DNA of 64,000 nt from Roseivirga sp. UBA6052 (GTDB taxonomy: Bacteria; Bacteroidota; Bacteroidia; Cytophagales; Cyclobacteriaceae), in assembly GCA_002427755.1 (NCBI GenBank), contig DIYO01000001.1, forward strand, positions 124,001 through 188,000, written 5' to 3'. The notes beneath the pieces are model-generated. The model was not told where the DNA came from. It saw only the letters and a program-made list of their open reading frames with translations, and made no database searches. Shown here piece after piece: positions 27,110 through 34,518 of the stretch; position 1 is the stretch's first letter, and every line of letters starts with the position of its first letter. Made by a program: the position numbers and the translations under genes.

Positions 27110-27994
27110 ATGGTAAGTTGGCAAACAGTACAGGAAGCATATACAGGCTATGCTGATTACTTGTGGAGAGAGATCACCTTTCAGTATGATTACAAACCTC
27201 TTTGGCAAAACTACTTTTGGCTTCTCATTTTGATTTCCTTGTTCTTTTTTACTTGGGAATGGATAAGGCCTTGGAGAAAAGAACAACCGAAGTTTCGAAA
27301 AGACTTTTGGTTAGATGCCTTTTACATGTTCTTTAATTTCTTTCTGTTTACGCTCATCATATTCAATGCGCTGTCATCGGTTGTGGTTGATGCCTTTAAT
27401 AGCCTTTTAGGCGTTTTTGGCTTGAGTAATTTGGCTGCGATTGAAATCGGAAGTTGGCCGGTTTTTGCGCAGTTATTAACGCTCTTTGTTGTTAGAGACT
27501 TCGTGCAATGGTGGACGCATAGGCTACTTCATAAGGTGCCATTCTTGTGGGAATATCACAAAGTACATCATTCAGTAGAGCAAATGGGTTTTGCTGCACA
27601 CTTGCGCTACCATTGGATGGAAACACTGGTTTATCGGTCTATCGAATATATACCGCTGGCCATGATTGGCTTTGGAATAGATGATTTCTTCTTTGTTCAT
27701 CTGTTCACTCTTGCTGTTGGTCATTGGAATCACGCGAATATTAAAGTGAATATTGGGCCACTTAAATACATCTTTAATAATCCGAACATGCATATGTGGC
27801 ACCATGCTTATGACATTCCTGAAGACAGGAAAGATGGGATCAATTTTGGGATTACTTTAAGTCTTTGGGATTACCTTTTTGGAACAGCCTATATCCCAAG
27901 TAGTGGTCAATCTATCAAACTAGGTTTTCCGGGAGTTTCTAAGTTTCCAAAGACATTCTGGGGTCAGATTACTCATGGATTTAAAAAGAAATAA
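27110..27994 (+). CDS. Fatty acid hydroxylase/sterol desaturase superfamily protein
   Basis: The 294-residue di-iron membrane oxygenase-like protein has four or more transmembrane helices (e.g. FWLLILISLFFFTWEW and FYMFFNFFLFTLIIF). The eight-His iron centre motifs are present: HRLLH (about residue 138), HKVHH (about 150) and MHMWHH near 230, with a further GHWNHAN motif. The family hydroxylates or desaturates lipid chains or sterol-like substrates using O2. In bacteria these often act on fatty acyl groups, hopanoids or carotenoids; the substrate here is unknown. It is a single gene convergent with the next one. Confidence 0.9.
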   Translation: MVSWQTVQEAYTGYADYLWREITFQYDYKPLWQNYFWLLILISLFFFTWEWIRPWRKEQPKFRKDFWLDAFYMFFNFFLFTLIIFNALSSVVVDAFNSLLGVFGLSNLAAIEIGSWPVFAQLLTLFVVRDFVQWWTHRLLHKVPFLWEYHKVHHSVEQMGFAAHLRYHWMETLVYRSIEYIPLAMIGFGIDDFFFVHLFTLAVGHWNHANIKVNIGPLKYIFNNPNMHMWHHAYDIPEDRKDGINFGITLSLWDYLFGTAYIPSSGQSIKLGFPGVSKFPKTFWGQITHGFKKK

Positions 27995-28021
27995 AAGAGC
28001 CCTGTAATTTCAGGACTCTTT
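27994..28021. terminator. Bidirectional terminator between convergent genes
   Basis: AAAGAG-c-CCTG (27994-28004) pairs with CAGG-a-CTCTTT (28011-28021), with a single C-A mismatch and a six-base loop. T-rich sequence follows on both strands. It separates the hydroxylase gene from the minus-strand gene at 28045-28764. Confidence 0.75.
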
Positions 28022-28044
28022 CTAAAGCATTAGGTTTAAGTGAA

Positions 28045-28764
28045 TCAATAGTTTCTTGATCTTCTATCTTCTCTGCGTTCACGACTATCTTCCCTACGCT
28101 CTCTTTTGTCTTCTTTAAGTTCAATTTTAGTGGCAGCAATATCGGCCTCCATGGTTCCAATAAACTCGTCTAAGAGTCTTTTGCTTACGATTACTTTCTC
28201 ACTACCTGGTGCATCATTTAAGATCGAGTAGGTCTCCAAGGCGATCAATATTTCTTTTTGACGAGCAGTTCTGGCGATCTGAACTTTTAAGTCATATTGG
28301 TCATCCTTAACATCTCGTTGATCATCTCGTTTGTCTCTTTGATCATCTCTGGCAAATTTGGCCCTGGCATAGGATCTGTCTCCACTTCTGGCCCTTACAT
28401 TGGAACGTCCTGCCTCTCTCCTTGAAGCATTTGCTTCATTTTTGCTTCTTGCTACTTCTCTTTTATCTTGAGCAATTTTCCACTCACTCTGTTCCACTTC
28501 GCGCCTCATGTCATTTAGAATTGCGACTTTAAAGGTTCTTGCTTTCTCTATTTGTTCATTATCCAATGCGATTTGAAAGCCTGAGATTTTTTCTTTGAAC
28601 GAGTCAAGTTGAGCTATATCTTTTTCGAGTTGTTCTTTGCCAATCTTTATTTCTTTTTGATTATCAGCAGCTTCTTTGATGTTCCTTACACTTTGAGCAT
28701 TAGCACTAACTGAGATGAGCGCTGTGGTAATGACTATGATTCCTAAGATTTTGTGCTTTTTCAT
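28045..28764 (-). CDS. Exported coiled-coil protein with charged repeats
   Basis: No family is recognised. The 239-residue product has a signal peptide (ILGIIVITTALISVSANAQ) and then an almost wholly helical, highly charged body. A low-complexity part near residues 140-160 repeats DDQRDKRDDQRDVKDDQ, and the C-terminus is Arg/Glu/Asp-rich (KRERREDSRERREDRR). It may be a periplasmic structural or stress protein. It is transcribed divergently from the SnoaL-like gene, and a 14-bp palindrome (28828-28841) lies between the two. Confidence 0.7.
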   Translation of the reverse strand: MKKHKILGIIVITTALISVSANAQSVRNIKEAADNQKEIKIGKEQLEKDIAQLDSFKEKISGFQIALDNEQIEKARTFKVAILNDMRREVEQSEWKIAQDKREVARSKNEANASRREAGRSNVRARSGDRSYARAKFARDDQRDKRDDQRDVKDDQYDLKVQIARTARQKEILIALETYSILNDAPGSEKVIVSKRLLDEFIGTMEADIAATKIELKEDKRERREDSRERREDRRSRNY

Positions 28765-28827
28765 ATTTCCAGTTCTTTTACTTTTAGACGCTTATTGAAC
28801 CCAATTTTTTCTATTTAGATTGTGAAA

Positions 28828-28841
28828 TGACCAAATGGTCA
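28828..28841. promoter_or_regulatory. 14-bp palindrome between divergent genes
   Basis: TGACCAAATGGTCA is a perfect dyad (TGACCA and TGGTCA around AA). It lies in the 130-base region between the divergent genes at 28045-28764 and 28895-29410. It has the size and symmetry of an operator for a dimeric regulator, but no regulator is identified. Confidence 0.3.
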
Positions 28842-28894
28842 ATTGTACTGTTCATATAACAAGCTGAATTGGCCAGAATTAAAATTTGATTCCC

Positions 28895-29410
28895 ATGAAA
28901 AAACAAATCACTATCGCCTTAATTTTTCTTTCATGTTTAAGTCTTAACGCTCAAGAAGCCAATGCCAAAGATGTTGAATCTATTGATTCAATTTTGGCAG
29001 CTTTATACGATGTAATTTCAGGACCTGCTGGTGAAAAGCGAGATTGGGATAGAATGAAAAGTCTTTTTATTCAAGAAGGAAGACTCATGCCGAGTGGACA
29101 GAATGCACAAACGGGTGAAGTAGGATACAGAACTTGGACCGTTCAACAGTACATAGATCAAGCAGGTACTAATTTGGAGCAAAATGGATTCTTTGAAGTA
29201 GAGATTGCTCGAAAAGTAGAGGAGTATGGTACAATTGCCCATGTATTCTCTACATATGAGTCCCGTAGAACATTGGATGACGAAAAGCCTTTTGCCAGAG
29301 GGATCAACAGCATTCAATTGCTTAAAGGAAAAGACCGATGGTTTATAGTAAGCGTCTTTTGGATGGGGGAGAGTGCTCAATTTCCTCTTCCTAAACGCTA
29401 TTTAAAGTAG
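28895..29410 (+). CDS. Exported SnoaL/NTF2-like protein
   Basis: The product of about 171 residues has a signal peptide (ITIALIFLSCLSLNAQ) and a cone-shaped NTF2-like fold pattern: an N-terminal helix (IDSILAALYDVISG), RDWDRMKSLFIQEGRLM, and C-terminal strands ending with RWFIVSVFWMGESAQFPLP. Such proteins bind small molecules or act as isomerases or dehydratases; no catalytic assignment is possible. The ATG at 28895 is preferred over an in-frame TTG three codons earlier because it starts the Lys-rich signal peptide. Confidence 0.8.
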   Translation: MKKQITIALIFLSCLSLNAQEANAKDVESIDSILAALYDVISGPAGEKRDWDRMKSLFIQEGRLMPSGQNAQTGEVGYRTWTVQQYIDQAGTNLEQNGFFEVEIARKVEEYGTIAHVFSTYESRRTLDDEKPFARGINSIQLLKGKDRWFIVSVFWMGESAQFPLPKRYLK

Positions 29411-29433
29411 CAGATCAACGACAGATAAGGCCG

Positions 29434-30006
29434 TTAATATCCGTAAGGCCTAAAGGTTAAATTAATTCTCGGCTTTTTGTATTGCTCATCTATAGGCAGG
29501 GCATGTTCGTACAACTCTTGGCATCCTTTTCCCATAACAAATAAGCTTCCCTGTTGCAGAATGATATCAGTTGTCTTGCTACTCGATTTCTCCTTTAGAC
29601 TGAACAATCGTTCTTCTCCTAAACTCACTGAAGGTATAATGCTTGTATCGCCAAATGCTGGTGGATCTGTATGATAATCTACACCCGTATTTCCATCTGG
29701 GTAGTAAATGCCAACACATACTTGAAAGGTTTTTTGGATCAAATCTTCTACTTGGTGTTTTACATTTTGGAGATACTTCGGCCATGGTTTTACTATACCC
29801 CAAGCTTCAGTAGGAAAAACGTTTTGATCAATTAGATCTTGGTCTGTAAACATAATTTTACCCGTATCTGATACATAATCACCAATTCTCAAAAAAGAAC
29901 TATCTAAGCTTTGAACGGAAACCAGTTCATTCCAGAGCGAATTATGAATGTCATTCGAAATGAAATTTGGGTGATATGCGTATTCGCATTTCAGGTCTAA
30001 TTGCAT
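29434..30006 (-). CDS. AlkB-like 2-oxoglutarate/Fe(II) dioxygenase
   Basis: The 190-residue protein fits the AlkB family, which removes methyl groups from DNA or RNA bases by oxidation. The iron ligands H-x-D are in VDYHTDPPAFG, the distal His is in ELYEHALP, and the 2-oxoglutarate-binding Arg pair is in RINLTFRPYG at the C-terminus. The substrate-lid pattern GVYYPDGNTG-like (GIYYPDGNTGVDYH) resembles the shorter eukaryotic-type ALKBH2/3 group more than enteric AlkB. It could be a repair enzyme; an RNA target cannot be excluded. It is followed closely on the same strand by no gene and preceded by a small exported protein gene 24 bases away. Confidence 0.88.
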   Translation of the reverse strand: MQLDLKCEYAYHPNFISNDIHNSLWNELVSVQSLDSSFLRIGDYVSDTGKIMFTDQDLIDQNVFPTEAWGIVKPWPKYLQNVKHQVEDLIQKTFQVCVGIYYPDGNTGVDYHTDPPAFGDTSIIPSVSLGEERLFSLKEKSSSKTTDIILQQGSLFVMGKGCQELYEHALPIDEQYKKPRINLTFRPYGY

Positions 30007-30030
30007 GTGTTGATTTTGCGTGGTGTCTAT

Positions 30031-30393
30031 TTATTGATCTCTGAATTTAGCCTTTTTACGGAAGATATAACGAGCTAAGTAATCAACTTCATCATTTTTA
30101 ATGGCTTGAATGAAGTCATAACCTATATCTGACATTTCATTGAGCAAATCTGTGTGGTATTTAACACCCGATCTTTTCTTGTCCTGTAGGTAGTCTTCAA
30201 GCTTTGTTAATGCCTTTTCATCTCGTGATTTTCTTCTACCGTCAACCTCTAAAATACGCCCGCTGGTACCCCTGGTAAAGACTTCTGTTTGAATCACAAC
30301 ATACTCTGGTAGTTCTTCAATGGTAAAACCTCTGTTATTAATTGTGAATGAAAGGTTGAAAGCGAGAATAAGGCAAGTGAATCGTAATATCAT
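30031..30393 (-). CDS. Small exported protein, unknown
   Basis: No family is recognised. From the ATG at 30393 (preferred over a TTG three codons upstream) it encodes about 120 residues with a hydrophobic N-terminus (ILRFTCLILAFNLSFTI) and a charged, mainly helical remainder (GRRKSRDEKALTKLEDYL, then DEVDYLARYIFRKKAKF). It is encoded 24 bases upstream of the AlkB-like gene and probably shares its transcript. The mature part may be periplasmic. Confidence 0.6.
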   Translation of the reverse strand: MILRFTCLILAFNLSFTINNRGFTIEELPEYVVIQTEVFTRGTSGRILEVDGRRKSRDEKALTKLEDYLQDKKRSGVKYHTDLLNEMSDIGYDFIQAIKNDEVDYLARYIFRKKAKFRDQ

Positions 30394-30441
30394 ATGAATC
30401 AATTTGGATCACATAGGAGCAAACTTCTAGCCAATAATGGT

Positions 30442-31197
30442 TTATATATTTGCCTTCAGTGCGTTCAATCGCTCTTTGTATTTCCGTCCGACAGGGATTT
30501 CTTGCCCATTGATTATAACCTGATCATATGCCAATGAATCAATTTTGTTGGCATTAATGAGAAATGAACGATGACAGCGAATGAATGAATTGGGAAGCTT
30601 TTCTTCCAAGTGACTGATCTTCTCTCTCGTAAGAATAGGCTCTTTTCCATTCCAAATTTTCACATAATCGGAAAGACTTTCTATATAATCGATTTCACTG
30701 AGCCTGATCTGGTGGTTTTGTCTGTTAGCTCGGACGGTGATGGTTTCCTGTAAGTTAGCTTTAGCCTGTTCAGCCAAAGTCATTATCTCTTCTTTGCTTT
30801 TCTGATTGGTTTGGTACACCTGAATGAAACCAAATAGGAGTACGATGAGATAGATTACAAACTGAAGCTGAATAACATCTTTTACTAATGGGTCGAGTAA
30901 TTGCCAATTGAGATTAGTCAATAGAACGAATGCCCCTGTAATCACTGCTTGCGAAAGGGCTACCGAAACAATGAGAGCATAGAAACTATACACTGCAAAA
31001 CTTAAATACTTTTTTTCGCTCAGGTATTTTGGGAATAGATAGTTGTTGAAAAAATAAGCTGTTCCAATGGCTACTGGGAAAAGCATACTAGTAAAGTAGA
31101 ATGCATCAACGAAGCTTTGCCATTTAGAACCAAAGAGTCCGTTCAGGAGAATAAAGACGAGTATCCAAAAAAGTAAATGGTGAAATGGCCTATGCAT
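30442..31197 (-). CDS. Membrane-anchored LytTR transcription regulator
   Basis: The 251-residue protein combines four transmembrane helices (about 8-150: LLFWILVFILLNGLFG, FYFTSMLFPVAIGTAYF, YALIVSVALSQAVITG and QLQFVIYLIVLLFGFI) with a short coiled linker and a C-terminal LytTR domain (about 155-248: IRLSEIDYIESLSDYVKIW, FIRCHRSFLINANKID). There is no receiver domain, so the signal is probably sensed in the membrane. This one-component layout is common in Bacteroidota. It is divergent from the 31346 gene; no 21-bp-phased repeat was found in the shared upstream region. Confidence 0.9.
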   Translation of the reverse strand: MHRPFHHLLFWILVFILLNGLFGSKWQSFVDAFYFTSMLFPVAIGTAYFFNNYLFPKYLSEKKYLSFAVYSFYALIVSVALSQAVITGAFVLLTNLNWQLLDPLVKDVIQLQFVIYLIVLLFGFIQVYQTNQKSKEEIMTLAEQAKANLQETITVRANRQNHQIRLSEIDYIESLSDYVKIWNGKEPILTREKISHLEEKLPNSFIRCHRSFLINANKIDSLAYDQVIINGQEIPVGRKYKERLNALKANI

Positions 31198-31345
31198 CCT
31201 TTATTAAAACTATCTGGTCAAAAGTGTTAAATTCCTTGGGTAAAAATAAGCAAATACGATAGACAACAGCCCAAGCAATGGATTCGACATATCAAGATAA
31301 ATGGTGCCTACCTAGCTTTGAGATGTACTAAACAAAGTAAAAATT

Positions 31346-31711
31346 ATGGTAAAATTATATAATGAAGGTGGTCCTGTTTTTATGGCAATTCTTACACTTT
31401 TAGCTTTAGCTATAGTCGCATTTTCGGTATACACTTATTCCAAATCAAACGTGGATCAAAACGAGGGTGTACATCTGAGAAGACTGAGAGTAATTAAAGA
31501 AATGGGATTGTTGAGCTTGGTATTTGGGTTTTTTACCTTATGCTTAAGTTTTGCGGGCATGTTTGATGCCATTGAAGCGGCTAGCCATGTTTCATCAGCT
31601 GTTTTAGCGGGTGGCCTAAAAGTGATGATGATTCCTGTAATCTATGGATTTATCCTTTTCTTATTTTCAAGACTATTGCTAGTAGCCTTAAGTTGGTTGA
31701 AGAGGGCTTGA
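31346..31711 (+). CDS. Small membrane protein, MotA/TolQ/ExbB-like
   Basis: The protein has 121 residues with three transmembrane helices (about 10-29, 51-75 and 88-117). The arrangement EGGPVFMAILTLLALAIVAFSVY, then MGLLSLVFGFFTLCLSFAGMFDAIE and a last long helix resembles a shortened TolQ/ExbB/MotA proton-channel subunit. At this length it lacks the cytoplasmic domain of true ExbB (over 200 residues), so proton-channel function is unproven. A TAGCTTTG -7-like box (31313-31320) lies 25 bases before the start codon. Confidence 0.7.
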   Translation: MVKLYNEGGPVFMAILTLLALAIVAFSVYTYSKSNVDQNEGVHLRRLRVIKEMGLLSLVFGFFTLCLSFAGMFDAIEAASHVSSAVLAGGLKVMMIPVIYGFILFLFSRLLLVALSWLKRA

Positions 31712-31740
31712 TTTGCAATGTTGATTGAAGGCTATGTAGA

Positions 31741-31786
31741 AAAAATGCTTCTCATGGTGTATCAGTTGACCTTGAGAAGCATTTGG
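31741..31786. terminator. Bidirectional terminator between convergent genes
   Basis: AAATGCTTCTCA (31743-31754) pairs with TGAGAAGCATTT (31773-31784), and the helix continues by three further pairs (GGT with ACC) after a T-T mismatch. A run of T follows on the minus strand, so the terminator serves mainly the S1/P1 nuclease gene, and also the convergent membrane protein gene. Confidence 0.8.
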
Positions 31787-31811
31787 CTATAATAGAGTAC
31801 TTAGTTGTTTT

Positions 31812-32588
31812 CTACTTATAGATCTCATTTACTACACCGGCCAATCTAACGCCTGCTTGCAAGACTCTCTGCTTTACAATATCAAAGTTCTTGAACGAAT
31901 AGCCGTATCTCAATGTACTATCAACAGGCAACTCATAAACTTGATCTCTGTAAGACATAGACTCTGTTGCCCAGTCTCTTACAGTAGCGGCTTGCCACGA
32001 CTTTACCTCAGCATCCGAAGGATGGTTAATCCAGTTAGCAAATTCAGTATAGCTGAACTGCTTGCCGTCAATCATTTTAGTATCCCAAACGCTGTGCAGG
32101 TTTGTACGGTCATTAAACCACTTTACCCTTACATCATTACCCCCTCTATCTTTTCCATTACCAACATGAAGGGGTTGATGAATATCGCCTACCAAATGCA
32201 CCAAAAACTTGAGATTAGTTGCCTCCTGTTCAGGACTAAGACCACCTTCTTTTAATTCTTTGATCACTTTCTCTAGTGCCCAAATCACATCACCACCTTT
32301 TTGAGTTGGTGCTTCTTCATAGGTCATACCATCGGGAATGGTGCAGTAGTGCCATGTGTTGGCATAGAAGTAAGAGCGATCTGATCTGATTTCGTCCATC
32401 CATGTACTCACTTCGGCAAGTGTTTCATGACCAAGCACTCGTTTAACCTGCTTTTGCGCCTTTTTCGTTAACATGCCATCAGCAATATGGCCAATGGTTC
32501 TGTGCCCAATTTGCCCCCAAAATATAGGAGTAGACGAAATTGTAGTGAAGGCAATAGCCAAAGCCATTACCAAGGGTAGCTTTTTCAT
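31812..32588 (-). CDS. Secreted S1/P1-type nuclease
   Basis: S1/P1 nucleases are trinuclear zinc enzymes that cut single-stranded nucleic acid. After a signal peptide (LVMALAIAFTTISSTPIF) the mature chain would begin WGQIGHR, as expected because the N-terminal Trp is a zinc ligand. Other zinc-binding residues are seen in HRTIGHIAD, WHYCTIPDGM, HLVGDIHQPLHVG and the DVRVKWFNDRTNLHSVWD stretch. The ATG at 32588 is taken as the start. A longer frame from TTG at 32606 would begin inside the likely -7 element (32604-32611). The role is probably scavenging phosphate or nucleotides outside the cell. Confidence 0.95.
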   Translation of the reverse strand: MKKLPLVMALAIAFTTISSTPIFWGQIGHRTIGHIADGMLTKKAQKQVKRVLGHETLAEVSTWMDEIRSDRSYFYANTWHYCTIPDGMTYEEAPTQKGGDVIWALEKVIKELKEGGLSPEQEATNLKFLVHLVGDIHQPLHVGNGKDRGGNDVRVKWFNDRTNLHSVWDTKMIDGKQFSYTEFANWINHPSDAEVKSWQAATVRDWATESMSYRDQVYELPVDSTLRYGYSFKNFDIVKQRVLQAGVRLAGVVNEIYK

Positions 32589-32603
32589 AGTTGATCTTTG
32601 ATG

Positions 32604-32611
32604 CAAAGATA
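32604..32611 (-). promoter_or_regulatory. -7 box of the S1/P1 nuclease gene
   Basis: TATCTTTG on the minus strand matches TAnnTTTG exactly and lies 16 bases before the ATG at 32588, leaving a leader of only about ten bases. The -33 region is not a clean match. The element decides in favour of the downstream ATG over the TTG at 32606. Confidence 0.45.
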
Positions 32612-32640
32612 AAAACGGGCTTGAAAGGTTAACCCATTCC

Positions 32641-32776
32641 TTTGAGAGATTCTTTGCGTTTCACGAATCCCTGAGCTTTGCGAAGGGTCTCAGTAAATTA
32701 GAATTATAAGAGACTTGAACAATCAGATTCTTTCGATTATTCCCGTGGCTATCTGAGTTTCTTGAAAGAACGTGAC
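32641..32776. repeat. Degenerate member of the CGTCA/GAATCT repeat family
   Basis: The region between the nuclease and metallo-hydrolase genes contains pieces of the dispersed repeat on the minus strand. One starts GTCACGTTCTTTC at 32776 and reaches GAAAGAATCT at 32725; a second stretch carries CCCTGAGCTTTGCGAAGGG (about 32669-32688), itself a hairpin. The ends are eroded compared with the intact pairs near 34 kb. Confidence 0.5.
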
Positions 32777-33876
32777 TAATTATGCTCTTCCCACCAAGAC
32801 TTAGAAGCAGGTGGCTCGGTCATGTTTACAATTTCTCCGATTCTTGGTGTGGAGATAGATTGCTCTCGCTTTTTGGCTTCAAGCACGATTCTTTCAATAG
32901 GATCTTTCCAATGATGCAAGGCTAAAGGAAATCCTGCCCAGTGAACAGGGGTAAGCACTTTGGCTTGTGCATGGATGCCCTCTACAACGGCTTCTTCCGG
33001 ATACATGTGAATCGCATGCCATAACTCGTTATACTGACCATCTTCCATGAAGGCCCAATCGAACGGCCCAAGCTTTTCACCCACTTCTTTAAAGTGTGGG
33101 CCTTCACCACCATCTCCACTCCAATACACATTGAAGTCTGGCGTCTTAAATACCCAACCTCCCCAAAGTGATTTGGCTCTATCGGTTAAGCCTCTACCGG
33201 AAAAGTGTCTACTAGGCGTGAAAGTGATATCAATGTCTTCAAACATTGTTTGATCCCACCAATCGAATTCTTGTATCTGCTCTGAAGGAATCTTCCATTT
33301 GACTAGATGTCGTTTTACCCCAAGTGCTACAAACCAAGTTGTGGTTTTGCTCCTTAGCTTTTTAATGCTGGCATAGTCCAAATGATCGTAATGATCGTGA
33401 GTGATTAATATAGCATCAAGATGAGGTAGCGTATCTATGATGTCGAGTGTGTTTTCACTAAAACGCTTAACGGCAAATGGAGCTACTGGGGCTGCATTTC
33501 CACCAAGCATAGGGTCTATCAAAAGGTTTTTACCATTGAGTTTGAGCAATAAAACAGAATGCCCATACCAAACAAATTTAGGCTTCTGGTCTTTGTCCCA
33601 TTCTGCTGCATCAAAAGGAATAATAGGAATTGGTTGTTCGGGTGCTCTTCCTTTTCGATCGAAGAATTGTTTTCTCAGGAGACCAGGAATCTGTTTAAGA
33701 CTCAAATCCATGTTCGTCTCAATCTGATTCTCGAATATCTTACCATTCCATTGAGGTGATTTGCTGAATCTATCCAGCTCGTCCTTACTTAACTTTTCGC
33801 CAAACTGTGGGTTGAAATTGAGGAATAACCAAATGCTGAGGAAGAGTATGGCTACAACGATTAGGGCTATGAGCAT
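32776..33876 (-). CDS. MBL-fold metallo-hydrolase, NAPE-PLD-like
   Basis: The 366-residue protein has an N-terminal membrane anchor (IALIVVAILFLSIWLFLNF) and a metallo-beta-lactamase domain with the zinc motif ITHDHYDHLD (about residue 165) and further His/Asp in SRHFSGRG, WSGDGGEGPHF and TPVHWAGFPLALHHWKD. The order and the long N-terminal segment resemble bacterial homologues of N-acyl-phosphatidylethanolamine phospholipase D. A phosphodiesterase acting on phospholipids is a reasonable guess but the substrate is not determined. Its stop codon overlaps the end of a degenerate repeat. Confidence 0.88.
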   Translation of the reverse strand: MLIALIVVAILFLSIWLFLNFNPQFGEKLSKDELDRFSKSPQWNGKIFENQIETNMDLSLKQIPGLLRKQFFDRKGRAPEQPIPIIPFDAAEWDKDQKPKFVWYGHSVLLLKLNGKNLLIDPMLGGNAAPVAPFAVKRFSENTLDIIDTLPHLDAILITHDHYDHLDYASIKKLRSKTTTWFVALGVKRHLVKWKIPSEQIQEFDWWDQTMFEDIDITFTPSRHFSGRGLTDRAKSLWGGWVFKTPDFNVYWSGDGGEGPHFKEVGEKLGPFDWAFMEDGQYNELWHAIHMYPEEAVVEGIHAQAKVLTPVHWAGFPLALHHWKDPIERIVLEAKKREQSISTPRIGEIVNMTEPPASKSWWEEHN

Positions 33877-33923
33877 ATATGGTTAATGTGTTCTATATTG
33901 AAATGGTTTAAACTAGTCCATAA

Positions 33924-33967
33924 CGTCACTCTGAGTGTCCCGAGAATTCGGGACCGAAAGAGTCTCG
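33924..33967 (+). repeat. Repeat copy R1, left bracket of GIY-YIG gene
   Basis: The copy runs CGTCACTCTGAG, then a palindromic core (GTCCCGA with TTCGGGAC around GAA), then CGAAAGAGTCTCGG. It ends three bases before the complement of the GIY-YIG stop codon (33971). With R2 in opposite orientation on the other side it gives the segment 33924-34360 inverted ends with CGTCA outermost. Confidence 0.75.
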
Positions 33968-33970
33968 GTC

Positions 33971-34276
33971 TTACCAATACAGGACTTCTTCTGAAAGATC
34001 TTTCCATTCAGGGTTAAATCTGGATATGAGTGTTTCTTTATTCTTTCTTGTCTTATTCTTGATCTTCTTTTCCCTTTCAATGGTTTCTTCTATGGAAGAA
34101 AGATGTTCCATAAAAACCAGTTTGTTCAAATTGTATCTAGAGGTAAAGCTTTTAGAATACTTCTTTTCTAAATGTTCCCTTAGTCTTGATGAAATATCTG
34201 AAGTGACACCCGTGTAGAGAGTACTATGAGATTTATTAGTAAGAATATATACTGTTCCTCCTCGTGCATGTGTCAT
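33971..34276 (-). CDS. Single-domain GIY-YIG nuclease (UPF0213/COG2827 type)
   Basis: The 101-residue protein consists of one GIY-YIG domain with no extra DNA-binding part. The signature is VYILTNKSHSTLYTGVT (GIY as VYI, YIG as YTG, about residues 9-25), followed by the conserved Arg in SSRLREHL and Glu in SIEETIEREKKIK, so the catalytic residues look intact. Members are structure-selective or weakly specific nucleases of unclear biological role. The gene is bracketed by inverted copies of an intergenic repeat, three bases after its end and 14 bases before its start, which suggests a functional link with that repeat (inference). Confidence 0.9.
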   Translation of the reverse strand: MTHARGGTVYILTNKSHSTLYTGVTSDISSRLREHLEKKYSKSFTSRYNLNKLVFMEHLSSIEETIEREKKIKNKTRKNKETLISRFNPEWKDLSEEVLYW

Positions 34277-34290
34277 GGTACAATTTAATG

Positions 34291-34360
34291 AGAATCTTTC
34301 GATTGTCCTTTGGACTCCTGCGCCATCGCTGAAGCTTTAGCGCAAGCGTTCAGAATGACG
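34291..34360 (-). repeat. Repeat copy R2, right bracket of GIY-YIG gene
   Basis: On the minus strand it begins CGTCATTCTGAACGC, has a palindromic core including GCGCTAAAGCTTCAGCG and ends TCGAAAGATTCT. It is inverted relative to R1, placing CGTCA at the outer edge (34360), and lies 14 bases from the GIY-YIG start codon. Confidence 0.75.
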
Positions 34361-34374
34361 AATCGAATATTCAA

Positions 34375-34450
34375 CGTCACTGCGCCTTCGCTGTAGCTTC
34401 AGCGCAAGCGTTCTGAGCGTCCCGAGCATTCCGGACCGAAAGAGTCTCCC
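34375..34450 (+). repeat. Repeat copy R3
   Basis: Begins CGTCACTGCGCC, includes CGCTGTAGCTTCAGCG (palindromic, closely related to the R2 core) and a second core GTCCCGAGCATTCCGGAC, and ends CGAAAGAGTCTCCC. It pairs head-out with R4. Confidence 0.7.
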
Positions 34451-34461
34451 ACTCTGATAAC

Positions 34462-34510
34462 AAGATTCTTTCGATCATTCCGATAAACATCGGAATTCCT
34501 CAGAATGACG
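34462..34510 (-). repeat. Repeat copy R4
   Basis: On the minus strand it reads CGTCATTCTGAG, then ATTCCGAT-GTTT-ATCGGAAT (8-bp stem), then GATCGAAAGAATCTT. With R3 it forms a 136-bp inverted pair (34375-34510) without an internal gene, just before the stop codon of the 1137-residue protein. Confidence 0.75.
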
Positions 34511-34518
34511 ATCAGCGA

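Noticed and set aside
29018..29380. 120-codon frame on the minus strand
   Set aside because: It lies wholly antisense to the exported SnoaL-like gene, lacks a recognisable domain, and the plus-strand frame has a good signal peptide and fold pattern.
31857..32255. 132-codon frame on the plus strand
   Set aside because: Antisense to the well-conserved S1/P1 nuclease gene; no family resemblance.
32589..32606. TTG start six codons upstream for the S1/P1 nuclease
   Set aside because: The TTG sits in the TATCTTTG -7-like element, and the Lys-rich signal peptide begins at the ATG 32588.
33924..34510. Insertion sequence
   Set aside because: No transposase and no clear target-site duplication; the nuclease is a 101-residue GIY-YIG domain, so it is reported as a REPIN-like candidate instead.
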